Shown one piece after another: positions 24,295 through 32,282 of a stretch of DNA of 64,000 nucleotides (positions are counted from its first letter, which is position 1; each line of letters opens with the position of its first letter). Location: positions 682,001 to 746,000 of the forward strand of contig NZ_JACCFI010000001.1 in assembly GCF_013410355.1 (NCBI RefSeq). The letters are read 5' to 3'. The notes under the pieces are model-generated. The model searched no databases. It was not told where the DNA came from and saw nothing but the letters and a program-made list of their open reading frames with translations. A program made the position numbers and the translations under genes. The DNA comes from Agromyces hippuratus. GTDB taxonomy: Bacteria; Actinomycetota; Actinomycetes; Actinomycetales; Microbacteriaceae.

Positions 24295-25365
24295 CTACCC
24301 GCCCAGACCGGCGGGGTTCGTCTCGGGCGATTCGGGGTCGGACGGGTCGGCGACGCCGTTCGCTTCGGTCACGGCGGACTCGTCGCCTGCGCGCGAACGG
24401 GTGGCTGCGGCATCCGCCTGCCTGACGCGCTTGCGCAGGCTCTTGTCGCTCACGTTGCGCTCCCCGAGCGCGCCGGGGGTCCAGGCCTCGAAGTCTTCAT
24501 CACTGAACTCCGTCTTCGACGGCCGGCGCTTCAGCTCGGGCAGGATCGTGTCGGGTGCGAGGCGTCGAGCGGTGATGAGGAAGCCGGTGTGCGCGATCAT
24601 GCGGTGATCGGGCCGCACCGCGAGACCCTGCACGTGCCAGCCGCGCACCATCGTCTCGGACGACTGCGGCTCGGTGTACTCCCCCGTCGCGCGGATCGCC
24701 TCGGCGACGCGCGAGAGCTGCGTGGCCGTGGCGATGTAGCAGAGCAGCACGCCGCCGGGCTTCAGCGCGGTGGAGACGGACTCGAGGCACTCCCACGGGG
24801 CGAGCATGTCGAGCACGACACGGTCGACGGATGCCTCGTCGACCGTCTCGGGCAGCACTTCTGCCAGGTCGCCGAGCGTGATCGACCAGTTCTCGGGGTC
24901 GGCGCCGTGGAAGGTGGCGACGTTGCCGCGTGCGACGCTCGCGAAGTCGTCGCGTCGCTCGAAGGAGTACAGGTGACCGGCCGGGCCGATGGCGCGGAGC
25001 AGCCAGAGCGAGAGCGCACCCGAACCGACGCCGGCCTCGACCACGCGTGCGCCGGGGAAGATGTCGGCCTGTGCGAGGATCTGCGCGGCGTCCTTCGGGT
25101 AGACGATCGCGGCGCCGCGCGGCATCGACATGACGAAGTCGGTGAGGAGCGGCCGAAGGGCCAGGTACTCGACACCGGCCTGGTTCGCGACGACGGAACC
25201 GTCGGGCCGGCCGATCAGGTCGTCGTGCGCGAGCAGCCCCTTGTGCGAGTGGAAGTGCTGACCCGGCTGGAGCGTGATCGTGTGCAGGCGCCCCTTGGGA
25301 CCCGTCAGCTGCACGCGGTCGCCGACGCGGAACGGACCGCTCTGCTCGCCTCTGCTCTCGATCAT
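24295..25365 (-). CDS. trmI: tRNA (adenine-58-N1) methyltransferase TrmI
   Basis: A 356-residue SAM-dependent enzyme that makes m1A58 in the tRNA T-loop. An N-terminal beta domain (about residues 10-75) precedes the SAM motif VVEAGVGSGALSLWLL (108-123) and the motif LDMLAPWECLESV. The C-terminus (about 300-356) is a charged, disordered tail that is longer than usual. The start overlaps the HAD gene stop by four bases. The enzyme is conserved across Actinobacteria at this locus. Confidence 0.93.
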   Translation of the reverse strand: MIESRGEQSGPFRVGDRVQLTGPKGRLHTITLQPGQHFHSHKGLLAHDDLIGRPDGSVVANQAGVEYLALRPLLTDFVMSMPRGAAIVYPKDAAQILAQADIFPGARVVEAGVGSGALSLWLLRAIGPAGHLYSFERRDDFASVARGNVATFHGADPENWSITLGDLAEVLPETVDEASVDRVVLDMLAPWECLESVSTALKPGGVLLCYIATATQLSRVAEAIRATGEYTEPQSSETMVRGWHVQGLAVRPDHRMIAHTGFLITARRLAPDTILPELKRRPSKTEFSDEDFEAWTPGALGERNVSDKSLRKRVRQADAAATRSRAGDESAVTEANGVADPSDPESPETNPAGLGG

Positions 25366-26036
25366 GCCGTGACCTCGCGAATCGTCAGGAGTGCTGCCAC
25401 GTCGTCGACGGTCGTGCCGTCGAGCGTCGGCCACAGTGCCGCGGCCGGCAGTCCGTCGAGCGGGATGAAGTTCGGCACGGCCAGGGCGATCGCGCCCGAG
25501 GCGTGCGCCGAGGCGAGGCCCGTGGGCGAATCCTCGATCGCGATGCAGTCGGCGATGTCGACGCCGAGCTGCGCCGCAGCGGTGAGATAGGGCTCGGGGT
25601 GCGGCTTCGCGTTCTCGACGCTGTCGCCGGACACGATCAGGTCGAACGCCTCGAACGGGATGGCGGCGACGATGTCGTCGGCCATCGACCGGACCGACAT
25701 GGTCACGAGCGCGGTAGGCACGGATGCCTCGCGCAGCGCCTGCAGCAGCTCGCGCGCGCCGGGACGCCACGGCACGCCGTGCTCCTCGAGCTGCTCGCGC
25801 ACCCGTTCGGTGAGGCGGTTCACGATCGTGTCGGCGTCGAGGTCGACGCCCTTCGCCTGGAAGTACGCTGCCCCGTCCCAGAGGCCGCTGCCGACGAGCT
25901 CGAGCGCATTCTCGTGACTCCATGGGAGCCCGAAGGCCTCCATGAGCTCCGTCTCTGCGGCCATCCAGTACTGCTCGGTGTCGACAAGGGTGCCGTCCAT
26001 GTCCCAGAGGACTGCGGCGGGGAGGCGAGTGGTCAC
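25362..26036 (-). CDS. HAD family phosphatase (beta-phosphoglucomutase-like)
   Basis: A 224-residue haloacid dehalogenase phosphohydrolase. Motif I DMDGTLVDTEQYW (nucleophile Asp), motif II VTMSVRS, the Lys in NAKPHPEPYLTAA and motif IV IEDSPTGLASAHASG are all present, with a four-helix cap between. The GTG at 26036 is preferred, with a TAGACT box eight bases upstream. An in-frame GTG at 26057 would add seven residues but lies across that box. The stop overlaps the trmI start (ATGA), so they form an operon. Confidence 0.88.
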   Translation of the reverse strand: MTTRLPAAVLWDMDGTLVDTEQYWMAAETELMEAFGLPWSHENALELVGSGLWDGAAYFQAKGVDLDADTIVNRLTERVREQLEEHGVPWRPGARELLQALREASVPTALVTMSVRSMADDIVAAIPFEAFDLIVSGDSVENAKPHPEPYLTAAAQLGVDIADCIAIEDSPTGLASAHASGAIALAVPNFIPLDGLPAAALWPTLDGTTVDDVAALLTIREVTA

Positions 26037-26111
26037 AACCGACAAGTCTACGGGCACGGCCTATTGTGGAGGTGAACCCGGAGATCCGGGGCGGGAAGCG
26101 GGGCACCAGGA

Positions 26112-27026
26112 GTGAATCAGCCGGCCGGTTTCGAGGGCGGAAGGCTGCTCGTCGTCGCATTCGAAGGATGGAACGACGCCGGAGAGGCGGCGACCGGGGC
26201 GGCCAAGCTCCTCGTCGAGCGTCTCGGCCTCGTCGAGATCGCCGCGGTCGACCCCGAGCTCTACTTCGACTACCAGTTCACTCGCCCCACGATCGTGCTC
26301 GGCGACGACGGAACCCGCCGCCTCGAGTGGCCGGGCGCCGCGATCATGGGTCCGGGCGGCCTCCCGGCATCCGACGACGATGACGACCGGGTCACCGGCC
26401 CGGGCGCCGAGGCCCTGCACGTGCTGCTCGGCGCCGAGCCCGCCCGCAGCTGGAAGGGATTCGCCGCCGAGCTCATCGACGCCGCCCTCGCTGCGGACAT
26501 CGAGGGCATCGTGCTGCTGGGCGCCATGCTCGCCGACGCGCCGCACACCCGGCCGCTGTCCGTCTTCGCGTCGAGCGAGAACCCCGAGGTGCGGTCGGCG
26601 CTCAACGTCGAACGCTCGACCTACGAGGGCCCCGTGGGCATCCTCAGCGTCATCGCCGACCAGGCCGAGCGCGTCGGCATCCCGACGGTCTCGCTCTGGG
26701 CATCGGTGCCGCACTACGTGCACAACGCGCCGTCGCCGAAGGCGGTGCTCGCCCTCCTCGGCAAGGTCGAGGAGCTCACCGGGCTCTCCATCCCCCGCGG
26801 CAGCCTCGAGGTCGACGCGAAGGCCTGGGAGGCGGGCGTCGACGCCCTCGCCGCCGAAGACGACGAGATGGCCGGCTACATCACCCAGCTCGAACAGGCC
26901 CGCGACGCGGTCGACGCCCCCGAGGCGAGCGGCGAGGCCATCGCGCAGGAGTTCGAACGCTACCTGCGGCGCCGCGGCGAGGAGCCCGGAGGCCGTGCCG
27001 ACGGGCGCGGCGACGGGCCGCGCTGA
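26112..27026 (+). CDS. PAC2 family protein
   Basis: A 304-residue PAC2-domain protein, a family that includes proteasome assembly chaperones and an ATP-grasp-associated group in Actinobacteria. Motifs are LLVVAFEGWNDAGEAATGAAKLL at the N-terminus and IPTVSLWASVPHYVHNAPSPKAVLALL near residue 190. The GTG start has a partial ribosome binding site (CCAGGA). It is divergent from HAD-trmI, as in mycobacteria. With no proteasome genes nearby its role here is unclear. Confidence 0.88.
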   Translation: MNQPAGFEGGRLLVVAFEGWNDAGEAATGAAKLLVERLGLVEIAAVDPELYFDYQFTRPTIVLGDDGTRRLEWPGAAIMGPGGLPASDDDDDRVTGPGAEALHVLLGAEPARSWKGFAAELIDAALAADIEGIVLLGAMLADAPHTRPLSVFASSENPEVRSALNVERSTYEGPVGILSVIADQAERVGIPTVSLWASVPHYVHNAPSPKAVLALLGKVEELTGLSIPRGSLEVDAKAWEAGVDALAAEDDEMAGYITQLEQARDAVDAPEASGEAIAQEFERYLRRRGEEPGGRADGRGDGPR

Positions 27027-27058
27027 GCACTCGCGCACCCGCGAGCCGCTGCCGCCAC

Positions 27059-27122
27059 GCGGCATCCGCTCACTGCCGAGTACCCGTTGGGCTTGGGAGT
27101 ACCCCATTCGAGCGGATGCCGC
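27059..27122. repeat. inverted repeat between PAC2 and uppP genes
   Basis: Perfect 13-base arms GCGGCATCCGCTC (27059-27071) and GAGCGGATGCCGC (27110-27122) flank 38 bases. It lies between convergent genes and could terminate both, although the loop is long and there is no T-run. Just beyond, at 27135-27151, is one copy of a 17-bp motif that recurs inverted at 36626-36642. Confidence 0.5.
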
Positions 27123-27157
27123 TGCCCTCTGCCGCGCATCGGGTACTCGGGTGCGCA

Positions 27158-27185
27158 GTGATCAGGCGCTGCGTGATCAGGCGCT
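27158..27185. repeat. 15-bp tandem duplication over the uppP stop
   Basis: GTGATCAGGCGCT occurs at 27158-27170 and again at 27173-27185, period 15. The second copy covers the last codons and stop of uppP. The first lies just past the stop. Confidence 0.7.
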
Positions 27186-28004
27186 GATCGCCCCGGTGCC
27201 GAGCAGCACGAGGATCGTGGAGCCGAGCAGCACCCGGTAGATCACGAACGGCAGGAAGCTGCGCTTCGAGATGTAGCTCATGAAGAACGCGATCACGAGC
27301 AGGCCAACGACGAACGCGACGAGCGTGGCCGCCGCCGTCTCGATCGGACCGTAGACGCTCGGCTCGTCGAGGCTCTTGACGAGCTGGAAGAACCCGCTGC
27401 CGAAGACCGCCGGAATCGCGAGGAGGAAGGCGTAGCGCGCCGCTGCTGCACGCTCGTAGCCCAGGAAGAGCCCCATCGTGATGGTGCCGCCCGAGCGCGA
27501 GACCCCCGGGATGAGGGAGAGCGCCTGCGCGAGGCCGAAGAAGACGCCGTGCGGCACCGTGAGGTCTTCGAGCTTGCGGCGCTTGGCTCCCGCCCAGTCG
27601 GCGAGGCCGAGGATGAGGCCGAACACGATGAGCATCGTTCCGACGATCCAGAGCGAGCGCAGGCTCGTCTCGATCTGGTCCTGGAACAGGATGCCGAGCA
27701 CGACGATCGGCACCGAGCCGATGATGATGAGCCAGCCCATGCGGGCATCGGGGTCGTTGCGCGGCACACGACCGGTGAACGATCCGAACCAGTGCGAGAC
27801 GATGCGCACGATGTCGCGCCAGAAGAACACCACGACCGCGGTCTCGGTGCCGAGCTGCGTGATGGCGGTGAACGCGGCCCCCGGGTCTTGGGCGCCGGGC
27901 AGGAACTCCCCCAGGATGCGCAGGTGGGCGCTCGAAGAGATCGGCAGGAACTCGGTGAGCCCCTGAACCAGGCCGAGGATGAGCGCTTCGATCACGTGGT
28001 GCAT
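27177..28004 (-). CDS. uppP: undecaprenyl-diphosphatase UppP
   Basis: A 275-residue, roughly eight-helix membrane phosphatase that recycles undecaprenyl pyrophosphate for peptidoglycan synthesis and gives bacitracin tolerance. The catalytic segments GLVQGLTEFLPISSSAHL (Glu and His) and GVSRSGGTITMGLFLGYER are intact. Length is normal. It is convergent with the PAC2 gene. Upstream lies the M20 peptidase gene on the same strand, separated by the tandem repeat. Confidence 0.97.
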   Translation of the reverse strand: MHHVIEALILGLVQGLTEFLPISSSAHLRILGEFLPGAQDPGAAFTAITQLGTETAVVVFFWRDIVRIVSHWFGSFTGRVPRNDPDARMGWLIIIGSVPIVVLGILFQDQIETSLRSLWIVGTMLIVFGLILGLADWAGAKRRKLEDLTVPHGVFFGLAQALSLIPGVSRSGGTITMGLFLGYERAAAARYAFLLAIPAVFGSGFFQLVKSLDEPSVYGPIETAAATLVAFVVGLLVIAFFMSYISKRSFLPFVIYRVLLGSTILVLLGTGAISA

Positions 28005-28041
28005 CCGCCTTCCGCCCCCGCGGAAGCAGGAGGACTGAGTT

Positions 28042-28205
28042 CGGTCGATAGTCGAGGAGGAGGTCGCGCAGTACCCGCCCGCCGAAGACCGACTCGTCGG
28101 GCCGGTATTCGAGGAGGGGTCGCGCAGAACCTGCCTCCCGAAGACCGACTCGTTCGATCAGTACTCGAGGAGGAGGTCCCGGAGAACCTGCCTCCCGAAG
28201 ACTAA
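28042..28205. repeat. three tandem ~56-bp units from the M20 gene 3' end
   Basis: Each unit carries TCGAGGAGG (starting 28052, 28109 and 28165) and, about 30 bases on, CCGAAGAC, giving periods of 57 and 56. The third unit is the actual 3' end of the peptidase gene, encoding VFGRQVLRDLLLEY and its stop. The first two are diverged copies in the intergenic space that still encode VFGxxVLRD in some frame. It is not a CRISPR: there are no constant repeats with unique spacers. Confidence 0.75.
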
Positions 28206-29483
28206 TGCGTCGAGCGGCACCCGCTCGTCAACACCATGGAACATCGCCGGGAAGTCCAAGCCTTCTGGCAGCTTCAGCGGCGCGAAGCCGTAGCCGGCGA
28301 TGCCGAGCCGGCTGAGCGCCTTGTTGTCGGTGCCGCCCGAGAGCAGGTACGGAAAGACGGGGGCGCCGGGATCGTGCACGCCGAGCGTGTGCTTCACGGC
28401 GTCGACGAGGGCACCGGATGTCGCGGCCTCGAGCCCCACGTCGCGGTGCACGATCTCGACCTCGACCTCGTCGCCGACGAGTGCACGCACCTCGGCGAGC
28501 ACCGCCTCCTCCTCGCCGGGCAGGGTGCGGATGTCGACGAGCGCCTCGGCGCGGTCGGGGATGACGTTGTGCTTGTAGCCCGCGGTCAGGAGCGTGGGGT
28601 TCGTCGTCGTGCGCAGCGTCGCGGTGATGAAGCCCGATGCCGAACCCGTGGCGAGGGCGAGCTCGTCGGGCGAGACCTGCTCGGGGTCGACGCCGAGCAC
28701 GCCCGCGATCTCGCCGAGCAGTTCGCGGGTGGTGTCGGTGAGCCGCACGGGCCACTCGGTGCGGCCGAGTGTCGCGATGGCCTCGGCGAGTTTCGTGATG
28801 GCGTTGTCGCGGATGAGCCGCGACCCGTGGGCGGCGGTGCCTTTCGCGACGAGGCGCACCCAGAGCAGCGACTTCTCACCGGTCTGCAGCAGGTAGGCGC
28901 GGCGACCGCCGACCGTGATCGAGTAGCCGCCGACCTCGCTGATCGCCTCGGTTGCGCCCTCGAAGAGCTCGGGGTGGTGGTCGACGAGCCAGCCCGATCC
29001 CACGCCTCCCCCGGCCTCCTCGTCGGCGAAGAAGGCGACGACGAGGTCGCGCGCCGGCTGCGAGCCCGAGCCGATGATGTCGCCGAGGGCGGTCAGCATC
29101 ATCGCGTCCATGTCCTTCATGTCGACGGCGCCGCGGCCCCACAGCATGCCGTCGCGCACCTCGCCCGCGAACGGGTCGACGCTCCAGTTGCGGGCGTCGG
29201 CCGGCACGACGTCGAGGTGGCCGTGCACGACCAGGGCCGGCTTGGACGCATCGCGGCCGGGCACGCGTGCGACGACGCTCGTGCGTCGCGGCTCGGGTTC
29301 GAAGAGCTGCGGGGCGAGGCCGAGCGCTGCCAGTCGCGCCTCGACGTACTCGGCGGCCTCGCGCTCGCCGTTGGCCCTGCCCTCGCCGTAGTTCGAGGTG
29401 TCGAAGCGGATCAGGTCGCGCGCGACGATCGCCGTCTCGTCGAGTTCTGCATCGGAAGGGGTGCCAGTGGGAGACGGGGCCAT
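28158..29483 (-). CDS. M20 family metallopeptidase (dipeptidase-like)
   Basis: A 441-residue cytoplasmic di-zinc hydrolase. Zinc ligands appear in VVHGHLDVVPAD, GRGAVDMKDMDAMML and FADEEAGGGVGSG, and a dimerisation domain lies at about 190-320. The family cleaves dipeptides or acylated amino acids, and the substrate is not resolved. The ATG at 29483 is chosen because TACCGT lies seven bases upstream. A longer frame to 29594 runs into the tRNA promoter region. Its 3' end is tandemly repeated downstream. Confidence 0.9.
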   Translation of the reverse strand: MAPSPTGTPSDAELDETAIVARDLIRFDTSNYGEGRANGEREAAEYVEARLAALGLAPQLFEPEPRRTSVVARVPGRDASKPALVVHGHLDVVPADARNWSVDPFAGEVRDGMLWGRGAVDMKDMDAMMLTALGDIIGSGSQPARDLVVAFFADEEAGGGVGSGWLVDHHPELFEGATEAISEVGGYSITVGGRRAYLLQTGEKSLLWVRLVAKGTAAHGSRLIRDNAITKLAEAIATLGRTEWPVRLTDTTRELLGEIAGVLGVDPEQVSPDELALATGSASGFITATLRTTTNPTLLTAGYKHNVIPDRAEALVDIRTLPGEEEAVLAEVRALVGDEVEVEIVHRDVGLEAATSGALVDAVKHTLGVHDPGAPVFPYLLSGGTDNKALSRLGIAGYGFAPLKLPEGLDFPAMFHGVDERVPLDALVFGRQVLRDLLLEY

Positions 29484-29490
29484 GCCCTTC

Positions 29491-29496
29491 ACGGTA
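29491..29496 (-). promoter_or_regulatory. -10 box of M20 peptidase gene
   Basis: TACCGT lies seven bases before the ATG at 29483. Confidence 0.45.
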
Positions 29497-29596
29497 GCCG
29501 GGGCATCCGTGGTTGGCCACCGTGGTCGAAGGCACCTCTGAAACCGTGCTAATGTCTTCTCTCGGGCCACCGAGTGATCGGAACGGCCTGACACGA

Positions 29597-29680
29597 GCGC
29601 GGGTGGCGGAAATGGCAGACGCGCTAGCTTGAGGTGCTAGTGCCCTAACGGGCGTGGGGGTTCAAGTCCCCCCTCGCGCA
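29597..29680 (+). tRNA. tRNA-Leu (anticodon GAG)
   Basis: An 84-base class II tRNA. The acceptor stem GCGCGGG pairs with CTCGCGC (one G-U), and the discriminator is A. The anticodon stem CTAGC/GCTAG holds the loop TTGAGGT, so the anticodon GAG reads CUC/CUU. A long variable arm (TGCCCTAACGGGCG) and T stem GGGGG with loop TTCAAGT complete the fold. The 3' CCA is not encoded. No integrase or direct repeat of the 3' end is seen nearby, so it is not an obvious integration site. Confidence 0.97.
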
Positions 29681-29693
29681 CGCTTGTGTCGAG

Positions 29694-29725
29694 AAGGCCG
29701 GATCAGTTTACTGATCCGGCCTTTT
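29694..29725 (+). terminator. intrinsic terminator of tRNA-Leu
   Basis: Perfect 13-base arms AAGGCCGGATCAG and CTGATCCGGCCTT flank TTTA and run into TTTT. It is the best factor-independent terminator in the window and lies 13 bases after the tRNA. Confidence 0.93.
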
Positions 29726-29850
29726 CGCATTTCCGGGCCTGGCTTTCCGGAGTCGGTGCGAATTTTCTTTTTCTCTGTTTCGCCCTCATCCGATGTCTGT
29801 CGCGAGATCGTCCGACGTTCTGGACGGTCGGCACTGCCGACTTGCCGTAT

Positions 29851-29866
29851 TCGAACATGTGTTCGA
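29851..29866. promoter_or_regulatory. LexA-binding SOS box
   Basis: TCGAACATGTGTTCGA is a perfect palindrome matching the actinobacterial SOS box TCGAAC-N4-GTTCGA. It ends 16 bases before the imuA ATG. LexA should repress imuA-imuB-dnaE2 until DNA damage. Confidence 0.93.
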
Positions 29867-29882
29867 AACTGTGAGGGTGACC

Positions 29883-30617
29883 ATGACCGCTCCCCTCGCC
29901 CCGGCCGATGCGCCCTCGCGCGTCGAGGAGCTGCAGGCGCGCATCCGGGGCATGCAGGCGACGCGGCTCGATTCGAAGACGGTGCCCACGCATCCGGCCT
30001 TCGAACACGTGCTGCCCGGCGGCAGCCTCCGCGAGGGCACGGTCGTCTCGGTCGAGGGGTCGACGACCCTGCTCATGGCCCTGCTCGCCGGCCCCTCGGC
30101 GAGCGGCCGTTGGGTCGCGGTGGCCGGCATGCCCGAGTTCGGCGTCGAGGCGGCCTCGCGGTTCGGCATCGACCTCGAGCGGCTCGCGCTCGTGCCCGAC
30201 CCCGGGCGGCAATGGCTCGCCGTGGTCGCGGCGCTCGCCGACGTCATCCCCGTGGTCGCCGTGCGGCCGGCCGGCCGGGTCTCCTCCGCCGAGGCGTCAC
30301 GGCTGACCGCCAGGCTCAGGCAGCGCGGCACCGTGCTGCTCGTCGCCGGCCAGTGGCCGGGCAGCGACGCCAGCCTCGGCGTCGAGACGAGCGACTGGCA
30401 CGGGCTCGAACTCGGACACGGGCACCTCAGCGACCGCGACGTCGTCGTCTCGGCGGGCGGGCGCGGAGAATTCGGCCGGCGAGGCCGTTCACGACTCCGG
30501 CTGCCCGGGCGCTCACTCGAGTTCGAGGTCGCGGCCGATGCGGCGGCACCGCCCGGCGAGCCGGTGCCGTTGGGCGAGCCGGTGCGCCTCGACGAGTACG
30601 TTCGGCGGGCCGTCTGA
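29883..30617 (+). CDS. imuA: ImuA-type mutasome protein (RecA-like)
   Basis: A 244-residue RecA/SulA-fold protein that works with ImuB and DnaE2 in damage-induced translesion synthesis. VPTHPAFEHVLPGGSLREGTVVSVEGSTTLL resembles the ImuA/SulA N-terminal region, but the Walker A Lys is not evident, so it is probably not an active ATPase. The ATG at 29883 follows a GAGGG. The LexA box lies just upstream. The stop overlaps the imuB start (TGATG), showing co-translation. Confidence 0.85.
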   Translation: MTAPLAPADAPSRVEELQARIRGMQATRLDSKTVPTHPAFEHVLPGGSLREGTVVSVEGSTTLLMALLAGPSASGRWVAVAGMPEFGVEAASRFGIDLERLALVPDPGRQWLAVVAALADVIPVVAVRPAGRVSSAEASRLTARLRQRGTVLLVAGQWPGSDASLGVETSDWHGLELGHGHLSDRDVVVSAGGRGEFGRRGRSRLRLPGRSLEFEVAADAAAPPGEPVPLGEPVRLDEYVRRAV

Positions 30618-32233
30618 TGGCGGTCGACCTCGTGCACGCCGATCCCATCCGCACGATCGTGCTCTGGTGCCCCGACTGGCCCGTGTTCGCGGCCTGCCGC
30701 GAACACGGACTCGATCCCGATGCACCCGTCGCCCTCACCGTGGGCGGGCAGATCTACGCCTGCTCGGCCGCAGCGCGCCGCGACGGCGTGGTGCGGGGGC
30801 TGAAGCTCCGCGAGGCGCAGTACCGCTCCCCCGGGCTCGCGCTGCTCGACTACGACGCCTCGCTCGACGTGCGCGCCTTCGAACCGGTCGTGAGGCGGGT
30901 CGAAGAGACGGTGCCCGGGGTGCAGCTCATCCGCCCCGGCACGCTCGCCATGCGGGCCCGTGGCCCGGCCCGGTACTACGGCGGTGAGGATGCCGCGGCG
31001 CGGGCCCTGCTCGACACCGTCGCCGCACTCGACGTGGTGGGCGCACGGGTGGGGGTCGCCGACGGTCCGTTCGCGGCCGAGCAGGCGGCCCGAGCTGCGG
31101 GCGCCACGAGTGCCGGTGATGCCGTGGGCGACCCGGGCGAGTCCTTTGTGGGCATCGTCGCGCCCGGGGCATCCGCTGCCTTCATCGCACCGCTGCCGGT
31201 GCGCCTCGTCGTCGACGCCCGCATCGGCACCCTGCTGAACCGTCTCGGGGTGCGCACCCTCGGCGAGTTCGCGGCCCTGCCCGAAGCCGACGTGCGTCGC
31301 CGGTTCGGCGCGGCGGGCGCCTTCGCACACGACCGGGCGGCCGGGCGCGAGCAGGCGAGGGTGCTCGCCCGCACGCCGCCGCCCGAGTTCGAGGTCGCGC
31401 AGGAGTTCGAGCCACCACTCGACCGCATCGACCAGCTCGCCTTCGCCTTCCGGCTCCGGGCCGACGAGTTCATCGAACGCATGCGGGCGAAGCGGCTCGT
31501 GTGCACCGGCATCCGGGTCGAGATCGACGACGAGGCGGGCGGGCACTCGAGCCGTAGCTGGCTGCACCCCCGCTGGTTCACCCCCGCCGACGTCGTCGAC
31601 CGCGTGCGCTGGCAACTGCAGGGCGCGGGCACCGCCGACAGCGCGCTGTCCCGCCCGATCGTGCGCCTGCGCGTCGTGCCCGAGCGCATCGACTCGACCG
31701 GCAACCACGAAGAGGGGCTCTGGGGTGGCGGGCCCGACGAGCGCGTGCACCACGGGCTCACGCGCGTGCAGAGCATGCTCGGGCACGACGGGGTCGTCAC
31801 CGCCGCGATCGGCGGCGGTCGCATGCTCGCCGACCGGCAGGTGCTCGTGCCCTGGGGCGATCGGGCGCCCGAACGCGCCGGCGGGGGCTCGGGCTCGGGC
31901 TCGGCTGCACCGTGGCCCGGCAGCCTGCCGGCTCTGGCCCCCGCGAGCGTGTTCCGCGAGCGGCTGCCGATCGGACTGCTCGACGGCGGGGGCGCCATCG
32001 TCACGATCGACGCCCGGGGGGTGATCTCGGCGAAGCCCGAACGCTTCGCGCTCGCCGGGGCGGCACCGGCACCCGTGCGGGCCTGGGCGGGCCCCTGGCC
32101 GGTCGTCGAACGCTGGTGGGACGCCGAGCATGCGAGGCGCGTGCACCGGTTCCAGATCGTCGATGACGACGGGTGCGCGTGGCTGCTCGTGCGCGACGAC
32201 GAGGGCTGGTGGGCCGAGGCGAGGTACGACTGA
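30617..32233 (+). CDS. imuB: ImuB, catalytically dead Y-family polymerase
   Basis: A 538-residue DinB-like protein that acts as an adaptor between the beta clamp and DnaE2. The N-terminal IRTIVLWCPDWPVFAA is typical of ImuB: PDWP replaces the catalytic Asp of active Y-family polymerases. The thumb (LNRLGVRTLGEFAALPEADVRRRFGA) and little-finger regions remain. The C-terminal third (about 340-538) is the ImuB-specific tail. It is flanked by imuA and dnaE2 in one SOS-controlled operon. Confidence 0.93.
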   Translation: MAVDLVHADPIRTIVLWCPDWPVFAACREHGLDPDAPVALTVGGQIYACSAAARRDGVVRGLKLREAQYRSPGLALLDYDASLDVRAFEPVVRRVEETVPGVQLIRPGTLAMRARGPARYYGGEDAAARALLDTVAALDVVGARVGVADGPFAAEQAARAAGATSAGDAVGDPGESFVGIVAPGASAAFIAPLPVRLVVDARIGTLLNRLGVRTLGEFAALPEADVRRRFGAAGAFAHDRAAGREQARVLARTPPPEFEVAQEFEPPLDRIDQLAFAFRLRADEFIERMRAKRLVCTGIRVEIDDEAGGHSSRSWLHPRWFTPADVVDRVRWQLQGAGTADSALSRPIVRLRVVPERIDSTGNHEEGLWGGGPDERVHHGLTRVQSMLGHDGVVTAAIGGGRMLADRQVLVPWGDRAPERAGGGSGSGSAAPWPGSLPALAPASVFRERLPIGLLDGGGAIVTIDARGVISAKPERFALAGAAPAPVRAWAGPWPVVERWWDAEHARRVHRFQIVDDDGCAWLLVRDDEGWWAEARYD

Positions 32234-32282
32234 ACCCGCCGCATATGGAGCGGGCGAGGGCGGATCGAGGGGGCGGTGACTG

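Noticed and set aside
26061..27107. Long antisense frame over the PAC2 gene
   Set aside because: Mirror of third-position GC bias. The plus strand has PAC2 motifs and a plausible start.
28042..28205. CRISPR array
   Set aside because: The units are continuous, diverged copies of a gene end with no unique spacers, and no cas genes are near.
29597..29680. tRNA-Leu as a mobile-element attachment site
   Set aside because: The tRNA is followed at once by its own terminator and conserved SOS genes. No integrase or repeat of the tRNA 3' end is present.
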